Assembly (NCBI RefSeq): GCF_003097355.1
Contig: NZ_PYUI01000007.1
Coordinates: forward strand, 124,001-188,000
Origin: Arthrobacter sp. H-02-3
GTDB taxonomy: Bacteria; Actinomycetota; Actinomycetes; Actinomycetales; Micrococcaceae
DNA: 64,000 bases
Direction of reading: 5' to 3'
Shown: positions 1 to 7,641 of the stretch, piece by piece
How the letters are laid out: every line of letters starts with the position of its first letter
Numbering within the stretch: position 1 is the first letter of the stretch
The notes under the pieces: model-generated
Told to the model about the DNA's origin: nothing
Seen by the model: only the letters and a program-made list of their open reading frames with translations
Database searches by the model: none
Translations under genes and position numbers: made by a program

Positions 1-1010
1 GCAGCGCGGTCGAGGCCCTCGCGCCGAAGCTCCGCGGTGGTGAATTGGTGGTCCTGGAATCGACGTCGCCTCCCGGCACCACCGAACGCCTGGGCGCCCA
101 CCTCATGGAACTGCGGCCGGACCTGTCGCTCGACGCGGCTCCCGGGAAGAAGCAGGTCCACGTTGTGCACTCCCCGGAGCGCGTTCTGCCGGGTCGGATC
201 ATGATCGAAATCGTCACCAACGACCGCGTGATCGGCGGCCTCACCGAGGAAGGCGCCCAGCTGGCCAAGCGGCTGTATGAGGTCATCTGCCAGGGCGAAA
301 TCCTGCTGACGGATGCCACCACCGCAGAGATGACCAAGCTGGTGGAAAACACGTTCCGCGACGTCAACATCGCCTTTGCCAACGAGCTCTCGCTGATTTG
401 CGACAGCCTCGGCATCGATGTCTGGCGGCTGATCGAGCTCGCGAACCACCACCCCCGCGTGAACGTCCTGCGCCCCGGCCCCGGCGTCGGCGGGCACTGC
501 ATCGCCGTCGACCCCTGGTTCATCGTGGACGCCGTCCCGGAGCACTCCGGACTGATCCGGACAGCGCGGGAAGTCAACGACTCCAAGCCCCACCACGTGG
601 TCCGGCAGGCAGTTCAGGCACTGGCCGATCAGCCGGGTGCCACCGTCGCTGTCCTCGGACTGGCCTTCAAGGCCAACATCGACGACGTCCGGGAGTCGCC
701 GTCGGTGACGATCGTCCAGGAACTGGTCCGGCAGCTGCCGGACAGCACCGTCCTGGTGGTCGACCCGAACGTCGAGGAACTCCCCGCTGCCCTGACAGCG
801 TCCGGGCTCGCGCGCCTCCACGGCATGGAGGAAGCCGTAGCCAAGGCAGATCTGGTGATGCTCCTGGTGGACCACGACGAATTCCTGACTCTTGACTCCG
901 TGGCCCTGGAGGGCAAGCAGGTCATTGACACCAAGGGCATCTGGAACCAGCAGGAGCCTGCGGATTCCAGCCGGCCGCACACCCCCGTGGGAGCAAGCGT
1001 AGGTGGATAG
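1..1010 (+). CDS. wecC: UDP-N-acetyl-D-mannosaminuronate dehydrogenase, 3' part (WecC-like)
   Basis: The reading frame is open from the first bases of the window, so the N-terminal NAD-binding domain lies upstream. The visible part carries the nucleotide-sugar dehydrogenase features STSPPGTTE, TAEMTKLVENTFRDVNIAFANE, the catalytic-cysteine segment GVGGHCIAVDPW and the C-terminal UDP-binding domain with GLAFKANIDDVRESP. The enzyme family oxidises UDP-ManNAc twice to UDP-ManNAcA in the cytoplasm, giving a donor for surface polysaccharide. The GHCIAVDPW form fits WecC better than UDP-glucose dehydrogenase, whose typical form (GGGCLPKD) is seen in the gene at 16080. The partner epimerase WecB is at 19785-20930. 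The next gene starts 13 bases downstream, which suggests one operon. Confidence 0.9.
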   Translation, partial: SAVEALAPKLRGGELVVLESTSPPGTTERLGAHLMELRPDLSLDAAPGKKQVHVVHSPERVLPGRIMIEIVTNDRVIGGLTEEGAQLAKRLYEVICQGEILLTDATTAEMTKLVENTFRDVNIAFANELSLICDSLGIDVWRLIELANHHPRVNVLRPGPGVGGHCIAVDPWFIVDAVPEHSGLIRTAREVNDSKPHHVVRQAVQALADQPGATVAVLGLAFKANIDDVRESPSVTIVQELVRQLPDSTVLVVDPNVEELPAALTASGLARLHGMEEAVAKADLVMLLVDHDEFLTLDSVALEGKQVIDTKGIWNQQEPADSSRPHTPVGASVGG

Positions 1011-1023
1011 GGGAAGCCACGCA

Positions 1024-1839
1024 GTGACAGCGTCCATTGAAGAAGAGCTGCGCGAGGCCGGCTTTGCACTCAAGGCCCTGCACACGCCGCGGCGGGAGAC
1101 TCCTCTTGTCCGGATCCTGATCCGGGCCGCGAAAGCTACGGATCTGGAGATTGCCGGGACCGTCGCATCGCTATTCGGCTCGGCGTGCCAGGACTTCGCC
1201 GTGGACATACTCGTGGAAGACGGAGCCCGGCCCAAGCTCGAGGAATGGTTGGCCACCGACCGCCGCTTCGCCTTTGTCCGGACCGACGGACAGCACATTG
1301 CCGAGTCCTCCTACACCCTGGTGCTCAGCGCCGGGACGGCCGTGGCCCTGCACTCGCTGGAGGCCATGATCGACACCCTGCGGCAGACGCAGGCCCTGGT
1401 CCTCAGGGCACTGGTGGACGGGCAGCCCGGCGCGATCGAACTCTGGCCGACGGCCACCCTGCGGGAGCTGTCCGGCTCCGGCGACCCCGAGCAATCTGCG
1501 CGCAGCGCCGGCGGCGAGCGATGGGTCTCCGGCAGTGCCCTGGGCCTGCACGACTTCCGCCGGCCCAAGCCCAAACTCCACCTGCGCAAAGGCGCTGCCG
1601 CCACCCTTGACCTGAATATCGTGGTCCGGGACCTGGCTGACAGCGCCACGCGCCACGACTATGAGCAGCAGATCCGGCAGCTCGAGGCGCGGCTTAAGAA
1701 GTCCGAGATCGAACGCCGCCGCCTGGAACAGGGCCTTGCCCCGAACCGGGGCCTCTCCCGTGCCCGCGCGATTGCCCGCAAGGGGCCGGCTTACATCCTG
1801 GGCCGGCTGAAGGCCCGCACCGGCCGGGCCGGGAGCTAG
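1024..1839 (+). CDS. Glycosyltransferase-like protein with C-terminal coiled coil, no clear DxD motif
   Basis: This 271-residue protein has no product I can name. GTG at 1024 is chosen because AGGGGAAG lies about 8 bases upstream; an in-frame GTG at 1003 would overlap wecC. Residues about 30-130 resemble a GT-A fold: a hydrophobic first strand (VRILIRAA), a second strand ending in an acidic turn (DILVEDGA), and a hydrophobic strand LVLSAG where GT2 enzymes carry the metal-binding DxD. That acidic motif is absent. Residues about 205-235 are a charged heptad-like helix (EQQIRQLEARLKKSEIE) and the tail is basic. It sits tightly between wecC and a GT2 gene, so a role in the same polysaccharide pathway, perhaps as a non-catalytic partner, is an inference. 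Confidence 0.7.
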   Translation: MTASIEEELREAGFALKALHTPRRETPLVRILIRAAKATDLEIAGTVASLFGSACQDFAVDILVEDGARPKLEEWLATDRRFAFVRTDGQHIAESSYTLVLSAGTAVALHSLEAMIDTLRQTQALVLRALVDGQPGAIELWPTATLRELSGSGDPEQSARSAGGERWVSGSALGLHDFRRPKPKLHLRKGAAATLDLNIVVRDLADSATRHDYEQQIRQLEARLKKSEIERRRLEQGLAPNRGLSRARAIARKGPAYILGRLKARTGRAGS

Positions 1840-1843
1840 GAAC

Positions 1844-3760
1844 ATGCAGATCAAGAGCGTCCTGGTCGGCTCCACGGACCACTCCATGGCTGAGCTGGCA
1901 CTGGACCTTGGACTCGACTACGCCCGCACGGACTGGGAACACCGTGATCCCCGGACCGGGGCCGGCTGGCAGCACGCCGTCCCTGCGGACCAGCTCTGGT
2001 GGGCCACCTACGTTGTGCAGGCGGAATCGCTGGCCGAGGCCCGGGCACTGCTTCCCCTGTTCCGCAGCGAGGGACGGGCGCAACGGTTTGTGCTGGTGAT
2101 CCGCGGACTCTTCCCGGCTGCCGATCTCCCGGCCTGGACCCCGCGCAGCCTCCAGGTCAAGGCCGGCACAACCGCACTCACCGTGCCCGGGCTTGGCCTC
2201 GCCGTCGTGGTTGAAGGCGGCAAATGGGTGAACGTGCATGCTGCCGCCCTGGCCGCACTGGGCTGCTGTGCCCCCGTTGCGCCGCGGCCGGTGCTGGGCG
2301 GACTGCGGGTCGGCATCACCGAGCCCTCGGCCAGCGCCTGGCTCGCCGGGGACGCCCTGGGCAGCTTCATGACGGAGCAGCTCCTGCAGCCCGAGCCGGA
2401 TGACATCTATTCCGTCGACGTGCTGATCGGGCCCGCCGAACTCACGGAGCAGCTGAGCGGGCAGACAGCGGACAACCCCGGACGCGTCACCCCGCCCGTC
2501 TGGACACCGCCTGGGACCGTGCTCCCCCCGGTCGATACCGCCGTCGTCTCGCCCATGGGCTTCCTGCCCTACGCCGAGAAGCCGGCGCGCGCACTCGAAC
2601 CGGGCGAGCTCGGCCACGGGGGAGAGCTGAGCGAAGCCGGCCTGGCGGCCCTGCGCCCCCACAAGTACCTCGAGGTGGACGGCACCCGCTTTGGCGGCCT
2701 GGACTGGCAGTTGGCACGGCGCCTGAGCCAGCTCGCCGTCGCCGGCGTGCCGCTGCTGGCACGAGACTTAGCTGCACCGGTGCGTTCCCTGCTCGGCGAT
2801 CAGCTGGTGAACCGTATCCAGGCATTCGACGCCGGAGACCCGACGGTGCTGCGGGAATCGAAGTCGATCGACCTTCGCCGCACGGCGCTGGACCTCTTCA
2901 GCCCGAAGGCCGTCTGGAACACCCTGTTGGGCCAGCTCGGCAGGCCCCTGCTTCCCGTGCCGTCCGTGAGCGTGGTCCTGGCCACCCGCCGGCCCGAGAA
3001 GCTGGCCTCCGCACTGGGTCAGCTGGCGCGCCAGAGCTGGGAAGTCCTGGAAGTGGTGGTGGTGTTGCACGGCTTCGACGCCGATCTGCCCGAGGTCCGG
3101 CGCGCCGTCGAGGCCTATCCCGGCGAGCTGCAGCTGCGCTCCGTCCCGGCCGAGATGATTTTTGGCGAGGTGCTGAACACCGGAGTCAGTGCCGCCAGCG
3201 GCGATCTGGTCTGCAAGATGGACGACGACGACTGGTACGGCCCGCACCACCTGCGGGACCTCGTTCATGCAAAAGACTTCAGCGGCGCCACCCTGGTGGG
3301 GGCACAAGTTGAATTCGTCTACCTGGAAAGCCTGGACATCACCACCCGCCGGCCGCCGCTTGGCGAGCAGTACTCGGACCACGTTGCCGGCGGCACCATG
3401 ATGCTCGGCCGGGACGAGCTGCGGCAGCTGGGCGGATGGCGGCCGGTCCACCGCGCCGTCGATCGCTGCCTCCTGCAGGCCGTCCAGGCCGCCGGGGGAC
3501 TGATCTACCGCTCCCACGGCCAGAACTACATGATGCAACGCCACTCCGGCGCGGATTCACACGGTGGCCACACCTGGAATCCGGACGACAGCATCTTCCT
3601 GCAGAGCGTGGCCGAACAATGGGACGGTTTCGTCCCGCCGCCGCAGATCGGCGCCGTTCCGGGGCCTTCGGCAGGAGCACGGCTCGATGCCATGCGCAGC
3701 CACTTCGCCCGGGTGCCCGTTCCTTCCCCTTCCGCTTACACCACCAAACCGCACGTTTAG
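1844..3760 (+). CDS. Large protein with C-terminal GT2 glycosyltransferase domain
   Basis: This 638-residue protein has a typical GT-A/GT2 domain at about residues 370-600. It opens with SVSVVLATRRPEKLASALGQ, carries the metal-binding run MDDDDWYGP near residue 459, and continues with the acceptor-side segment VAGGTMMLGRDELRQLGGW. The first 300 residues or so match no family I recognise. No signal peptide or membrane segment is visible, so it is probably cytoplasmic or membrane-associated through partners. ATG at 1844 lies four bases after the previous stop and GGGAG sits just upstream. It probably adds a sugar to the surface glycan made by this locus; donor and linkage cannot be read from the sequence. 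Confidence 0.8.
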   Translation: MQIKSVLVGSTDHSMAELALDLGLDYARTDWEHRDPRTGAGWQHAVPADQLWWATYVVQAESLAEARALLPLFRSEGRAQRFVLVIRGLFPAADLPAWTPRSLQVKAGTTALTVPGLGLAVVVEGGKWVNVHAAALAALGCCAPVAPRPVLGGLRVGITEPSASAWLAGDALGSFMTEQLLQPEPDDIYSVDVLIGPAELTEQLSGQTADNPGRVTPPVWTPPGTVLPPVDTAVVSPMGFLPYAEKPARALEPGELGHGGELSEAGLAALRPHKYLEVDGTRFGGLDWQLARRLSQLAVAGVPLLARDLAAPVRSLLGDQLVNRIQAFDAGDPTVLRESKSIDLRRTALDLFSPKAVWNTLLGQLGRPLLPVPSVSVVLATRRPEKLASALGQLARQSWEVLEVVVVLHGFDADLPEVRRAVEAYPGELQLRSVPAEMIFGEVLNTGVSAASGDLVCKMDDDDWYGPHHLRDLVHAKDFSGATLVGAQVEFVYLESLDITTRRPPLGEQYSDHVAGGTMMLGRDELRQLGGWRPVHRAVDRCLLQAVQAAGGLIYRSHGQNYMMQRHSGADSHGGHTWNPDDSIFLQSVAEQWDGFVPPPQIGAVPGPSAGARLDAMRSHFARVPVPSPSAYTTKPHV

Positions 3761-3772
3761 GATGCTCAGCGA

Positions 3773-6067
3773 ATGAAACTTCAACAAGCTCTCCGCAGAA
3801 TTGCGCGCCTGTCCCCGAAGAAGAAAGCGGCCGCCGCTTGCTTCGCTGTCCTCTTCGCCCTGGTTGTTGCGGCTGCCTACGCACGCAACCCGTGGCTCCT
3901 GGGGCTGGTGGTGGTGGTCTTCGCAGCCGCACTGGCCGTCGGCGCGCTGTACGTGGACCGGCTTCTCAGGGCGTCCCGGCAAGCGACCAAGCGCGCCATC
4001 GCCGCACGGGCCAAGCTGGCCGCGACTCCGCCGGCCCCGCGCCCCGGGGCTCTCGTCGAATGGGGTGCCCGCTCCCGGATCCCGGAGGCGCGTCTTGCCC
4101 AGCGGTTGACCAAGCTGCATTCCGTTGATGGGCGCGACGTGCTGGTGAGCACGGCAACCATGGGCCGGTGGGGCTGGCGGGACATGTCGGCTGCCCTGGA
4201 AATGTACCGGATCGGGGGAAAGAGCCGGCGCAGCGTGGAACCCGTCCTGGACAAGGCGCCGCGTTCCGCACTCCTGCATCTGGCCGATCTGTGTTTCCGG
4301 CAGAACATTCTCCAGGACGACATCCTCAACGCGGCCACGCTGTACAAATACGCCTACCAGCGGCTCGGCGCAAAGCCGTTCGGCAAAAAGCGCCGCGGGG
4401 AGTTCTTCCTCGACGCCTTGGCCCGGACCGGTCAGGGCGGGGAAGTCATCAGGCTTCAAGGTCTCTACAAGGCCGACGAACTGAACGGCAACGACCTCCA
4501 CCTCTACCGTGCCAACGCTGCCAACCCGTTCAAGGACAGTTCAGCCGACGCCGAGCGCTGGCTCGCCGAGATCAACGACATCTACGTGCGGGCAGGGCTT
4601 TCCCGGCTTTCGCTCGCCGAAGGGTCCGCCCCGGCATTTCTCCGGCTGAAGGCAGAGGTGCCGACCCCGGTGACGGACGGCCCCCTCGTCAGCATCGTCA
4701 TGCCCGTCTACAAGCCGGACGAGTACACGGATCTCGCGATCCAGTCGGCTCTGGATCAGAGCTACCGGAACATCGAAATCATCATCGTTGACGATGGCTC
4801 CGGCGGGGACGCCGCGGAACGGCTCAACAAGTGGCTGACCGTGGACGCACGCATTAAAGTGGTGCTCAACGAGCCCAACGCCGGTGCGTACACGTCGCGC
4901 AACATCGGCTACACCATGGCTCAGGGCGAATTCATCACGATCTTCGACGGCGACGACTGGCAGCACCCGCAGAAGATCGAGCGACTGGTCCGAGGTGCCC
5001 GGCAGCAAAGCGACGGAAGGCTTGTTTCCGCTCCCTGGACGCGCGCGGACGAAGACCTCTTCTTCCACTACCGCGGATGGCGCGGAGCCTTCATCACCCC
5101 GGCCCACGTCTCCACCATGTTCCACACCGCCACCATCCGGGAGCACCTGGGTCACTGGGATTCCGTCCGGAAGGCCGCGGACACGGAGTTCATCCTCCGC
5201 TACATGGCCCTCGTCAATGACAAAGAGCCTCTCGAGGTCTGCGAGGCTCCCTTGACGCTGTCCCTCGTGGGATCCTCGAACCTTTCCATGGAGGATTTCC
5301 GTCTCGGGTACAGGTCGCCGGACCGGGTGTCCTACCGCGACTCCTACGAGCACTGGCACAAGAAGATCCGCGCCGGCGAGCACACGGGCTACTTGGACTT
5401 CCCGCTTGCCGAACGTGCGTTCCCAGCACCTGCACGGTTCCTGCCGTCCGGCGCGAATCAGCAGGACGTGGAACTTGATATTCTGCTTGTCGGCGATTTC
5501 GGCGCCGACTCCTTGGTGGCCGAGCTGATGCTGGAGCATCTGGCAGTTGCGGCCGCGAAGGGACAGAGGATTGGCCTGATGCACTATCCGAGCCTGCTTC
5601 ACACGAGTTCCATCGACTCATCGTATTCAGACGAGCTCATGGAGGCCTTCCACGAAGGGCGTCTTATCCGGGTCGAAGCGACGGACCGCGTGCGCTCTGC
5701 GCAAGTCAACGTGTATGACCCCACCGCATTCCAGTACAGCCGCGAGCTGCGCAGCGGTCACACAGCGGACGCCGTGTCCGTGTGGACGGATGAGCCGCCC
5801 TACAACTGGGAAACGGATGAACACAAGTACGAGGTCGGGACAGTGGAACGCAACCTGTTGTCCGTGTTCGGTGGTCCCGTACGGTGGCTTCCGCTCAACG
5901 AACGCACCTTCCGGGTCATCGCCGAGTCCGGGCACGGACAAAAGTCCGTCGGTGACCACGTAGCCCAGCCGGAAATTCTAACCATTCCCGATACCCCGGC
6001 GGAGGAAGCTCCGCTTGCACTGACAGGCTCCAACGTGGGCGCCTTTGAAACAGGAGAAACTCCGTGA
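3773..6067 (+). CDS. Membrane-anchored multidomain GT2 glycosyltransferase
   Basis: This 764-residue protein starts with a basic segment and two adjacent hydrophobic helices (about residues 20-65). A poorly conserved middle region follows, then a GT2 domain from about residue 304 (LVSIVMPVYKPDEYTDLAIQ, IIIVDDGSGG) with the DxD motif in FDGDDWQHP near residue 391. The last 200 residues (from about 570) form another alpha/beta region beginning DILLVGDFGADSLVAE, which could be a second, unrecognised transferase-like domain. The helices probably hold it at the inner face of the membrane. Its stop overlaps the start of the next gene by four bases (GTGA), so translation of the two is probably coupled. 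Confidence 0.8.
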   Translation: MKLQQALRRIARLSPKKKAAAACFAVLFALVVAAAYARNPWLLGLVVVVFAAALAVGALYVDRLLRASRQATKRAIAARAKLAATPPAPRPGALVEWGARSRIPEARLAQRLTKLHSVDGRDVLVSTATMGRWGWRDMSAALEMYRIGGKSRRSVEPVLDKAPRSALLHLADLCFRQNILQDDILNAATLYKYAYQRLGAKPFGKKRRGEFFLDALARTGQGGEVIRLQGLYKADELNGNDLHLYRANAANPFKDSSADAERWLAEINDIYVRAGLSRLSLAEGSAPAFLRLKAEVPTPVTDGPLVSIVMPVYKPDEYTDLAIQSALDQSYRNIEIIIVDDGSGGDAAERLNKWLTVDARIKVVLNEPNAGAYTSRNIGYTMAQGEFITIFDGDDWQHPQKIERLVRGARQQSDGRLVSAPWTRADEDLFFHYRGWRGAFITPAHVSTMFHTATIREHLGHWDSVRKAADTEFILRYMALVNDKEPLEVCEAPLTLSLVGSSNLSMEDFRLGYRSPDRVSYRDSYEHWHKKIRAGEHTGYLDFPLAERAFPAPARFLPSGANQQDVELDILLVGDFGADSLVAELMLEHLAVAAAKGQRIGLMHYPSLLHTSSIDSSYSDELMEAFHEGRLIRVEATDRVRSAQVNVYDPTAFQYSRELRSGHTADAVSVWTDEPPYNWETDEHKYEVGTVERNLLSVFGGPVRWLPLNERTFRVIAESGHGQKSVGDHVAQPEILTIPDTPAEEAPLALTGSNVGAFETGETP

Positions 6068-6978
6068 ATTCGCAAGAAACAACCACCACCAGCACGGCCT
6101 GGGACGAGCGGAATGCTGTAGAGATCCGCCGCATCGATTCGGCCAGCGAGATCGACCACAAGGCGTCGCAGCATTACGAGTACGTGGTGCCATCCCCTTC
6201 CGGCGGACCCTTGGATATCGTTACCCTGTACGCTCCCAGGCCGTCCAAGACACTGATTGTGAGCTTCCATGGCTCGCTGGTGCGGTCCAAGTTCCAGCTC
6301 CCGCGCTTTGAATGGCGCCGGACGCTCGGCAACCTGGACGCCGGCGTCCTTCTCATTGCTGACACCACCCTTGAGCTGGGGGAGAAGATTCCCCTCGGGT
6401 GGTACATCGGCACAAAGGAGCAGGACCTTGCCGATGACATCGCTGCTGTTGTCCAGCAGGTGGCGGCCGACGGCGGCTACGAGCACATTGTTCTGGCCGG
6501 GTCCAGCGGAGGCGGGTATGCGGCGATGGCTATTTCGCGCCGCATACCGGGGTCCCTTGCTGTTAGTTTCTCGCCCCAGACTCGCGTGGGTGACTACATT
6601 CCTTGGGTTGCCAAAGTGCTCGTGAATGCAGCATTCCCCGGCTACGACACGATTGACGCCGTAGAAGCGGACTTTGCGGAGCGAGTCAACCTTCGCCGGC
6701 TCTATGCCGAGCCGGAAATCCCCAACTTCGTGCGCTATGTCCAAAACTCCAACGACCTGGATCACATCGAGGAACACTACGCGCCGTTCGCCCAAGTACG
6801 GTCCACTGATCCTGAAACGGGCGGGATGGACCCATCGGGACGGCTCCGTTTCGTGCTCGAGCCGATGTCCAAAGGCCACGAGCCGCCCGCGCGGCACCGT
6901 TTCCTGCGGAATATCCAGGAGGCACACCAGGAGTTCTTCGGGTCCCGGCTGGGTGAAGCAAAGATGGACGGTGAATGA
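6064..6978 (+). CDS. Alpha/beta-hydrolase-like protein of polysaccharide locus, copy 1
   Basis: This 304-residue protein carries a nucleophile elbow GSSGG (serine about 148) after a hydrophobic strand, an early oxyanion-type motif SFHGS, an aspartate in NSND (about 231) and a histidine in KGHEPP (about 272). These three are conserved in the second copy at 14934-15839, so a Ser-Asp-His triad is likely. The segment YVQNSND...HIEEHY is shared almost exactly. No signal peptide is seen. GTG at 6064 overlaps the upstream glycosyltransferase stop and has AGGAG seven bases before it. It may be an acyl esterase or acyltransferase acting on the glycan or a lipid intermediate; that function is inferred from context only. 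Confidence 0.75.
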   Translation: MNSQETTTTSTAWDERNAVEIRRIDSASEIDHKASQHYEYVVPSPSGGPLDIVTLYAPRPSKTLIVSFHGSLVRSKFQLPRFEWRRTLGNLDAGVLLIADTTLELGEKIPLGWYIGTKEQDLADDIAAVVQQVAADGGYEHIVLAGSSGGGYAAMAISRRIPGSLAVSFSPQTRVGDYIPWVAKVLVNAAFPGYDTIDAVEADFAERVNLRRLYAEPEIPNFVRYVQNSNDLDHIEEHYAPFAQVRSTDPETGGMDPSGRLRFVLEPMSKGHEPPARHRFLRNIQEAHQEFFGSRLGEAKMDGE

Positions 6979-7080
6979 AACTTTCTCCTGTCATCTGATC
7001 GGAGATCAAGGGCTTGGACGCGGAGCAGCCAAGCGGGGGACTTCATACCTAACGGTGTCGAAAATCGGTCACGGCGAGCG

Positions 7081-7089
7081 TGCTAGGGT
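7081..7089 (+). promoter_or_regulatory. Possible extended -10 promoter element before the orphan gene at 7174
   Basis: The 195-base gap between 6978 and 7174 is AT-richer than its surroundings and contains TGCTAGGGT, which fits a TGn-extended -10 box. I see no good -35 hexamer at the expected distance. A TTGACA also occurs at 7092-7097 but without a well-spaced -10. Confidence 0.25.
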
Positions 7090-7173
7090 CGTTGACAGTG
7101 ATAAGTATGGGGAACATCCCGATTAGCATGCGGATTTGCATTTGGCGGAGCGCTAGATACGGCGAAATCTACT

Positions 7174-7641
7174 ATGACGAGGGATTACAGATTGACTGGC
7201 GATAATAAATGCCTCCACAGCTTTGAAATAAAACTTCTTGTGCCGAGAAATTCTCTATCGATTGGGATTCAGGCACTAGCCGATGTGGATGCGGATAAGC
7301 AATTCATGCTCACGTTGGAGAATGTCTCGGCTGGCTCCGAAGTTCTGGATCCTCGGGACATGAACTGGAACTACTCCAAGGCGTTACAGCGGACTTTCGC
7401 ATATGTCCCAGCCATGAAGGCAGGGACCGTGACAAAAATCCCCCGCCTCCTTGCCAGTGAGACACCTTTTGATTCCATGCGGATCGGCGTTCGGGTTTGG
7501 CACGCGGAAATGGCCCCCGAGCAAATACCAACAGTCATTGGCAGACTTTGGTATTCCCAAGTCGACCTGCCGAGCGTGACTGCCGCCTCCGGTCCGGTTC
7601 ACAGCGTAGTTCGCACGAGTCCACTAGGGAGTTTCAATTGA
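7174..7641 (+). CDS. Orphan protein of 155 residues in an AT-richer patch
   Basis: I recognise no family. The predicted protein is soluble, mixed alpha/beta, without signal peptide, membrane helix or cysteine pairs. The first residues KCLHSFEIKLLVPRNSLSI and the later GVRVWHAEMAP suggest a beta-rich fold. The ATG at 7174 lacks a convincing Shine-Dalgarno sequence; the frame is open back to about 7105 without a better start. Its base composition is clearly lower in GC than neighbouring genes, which hints at separate ancestry. The stop overlaps the TTG start of the next glycosyltransferase gene (TTGA), so the two are probably translated together. That coupling is the best evidence that the gene is real. 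Confidence 0.6.
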   Translation: MTRDYRLTGDNKCLHSFEIKLLVPRNSLSIGIQALADVDADKQFMLTLENVSAGSEVLDPRDMNWNYSKALQRTFAYVPAMKAGTVTKIPRLLASETPFDSMRIGVRVWHAEMAPEQIPTVIGRLWYSQVDLPSVTAASGPVHSVVRTSPLGSFN

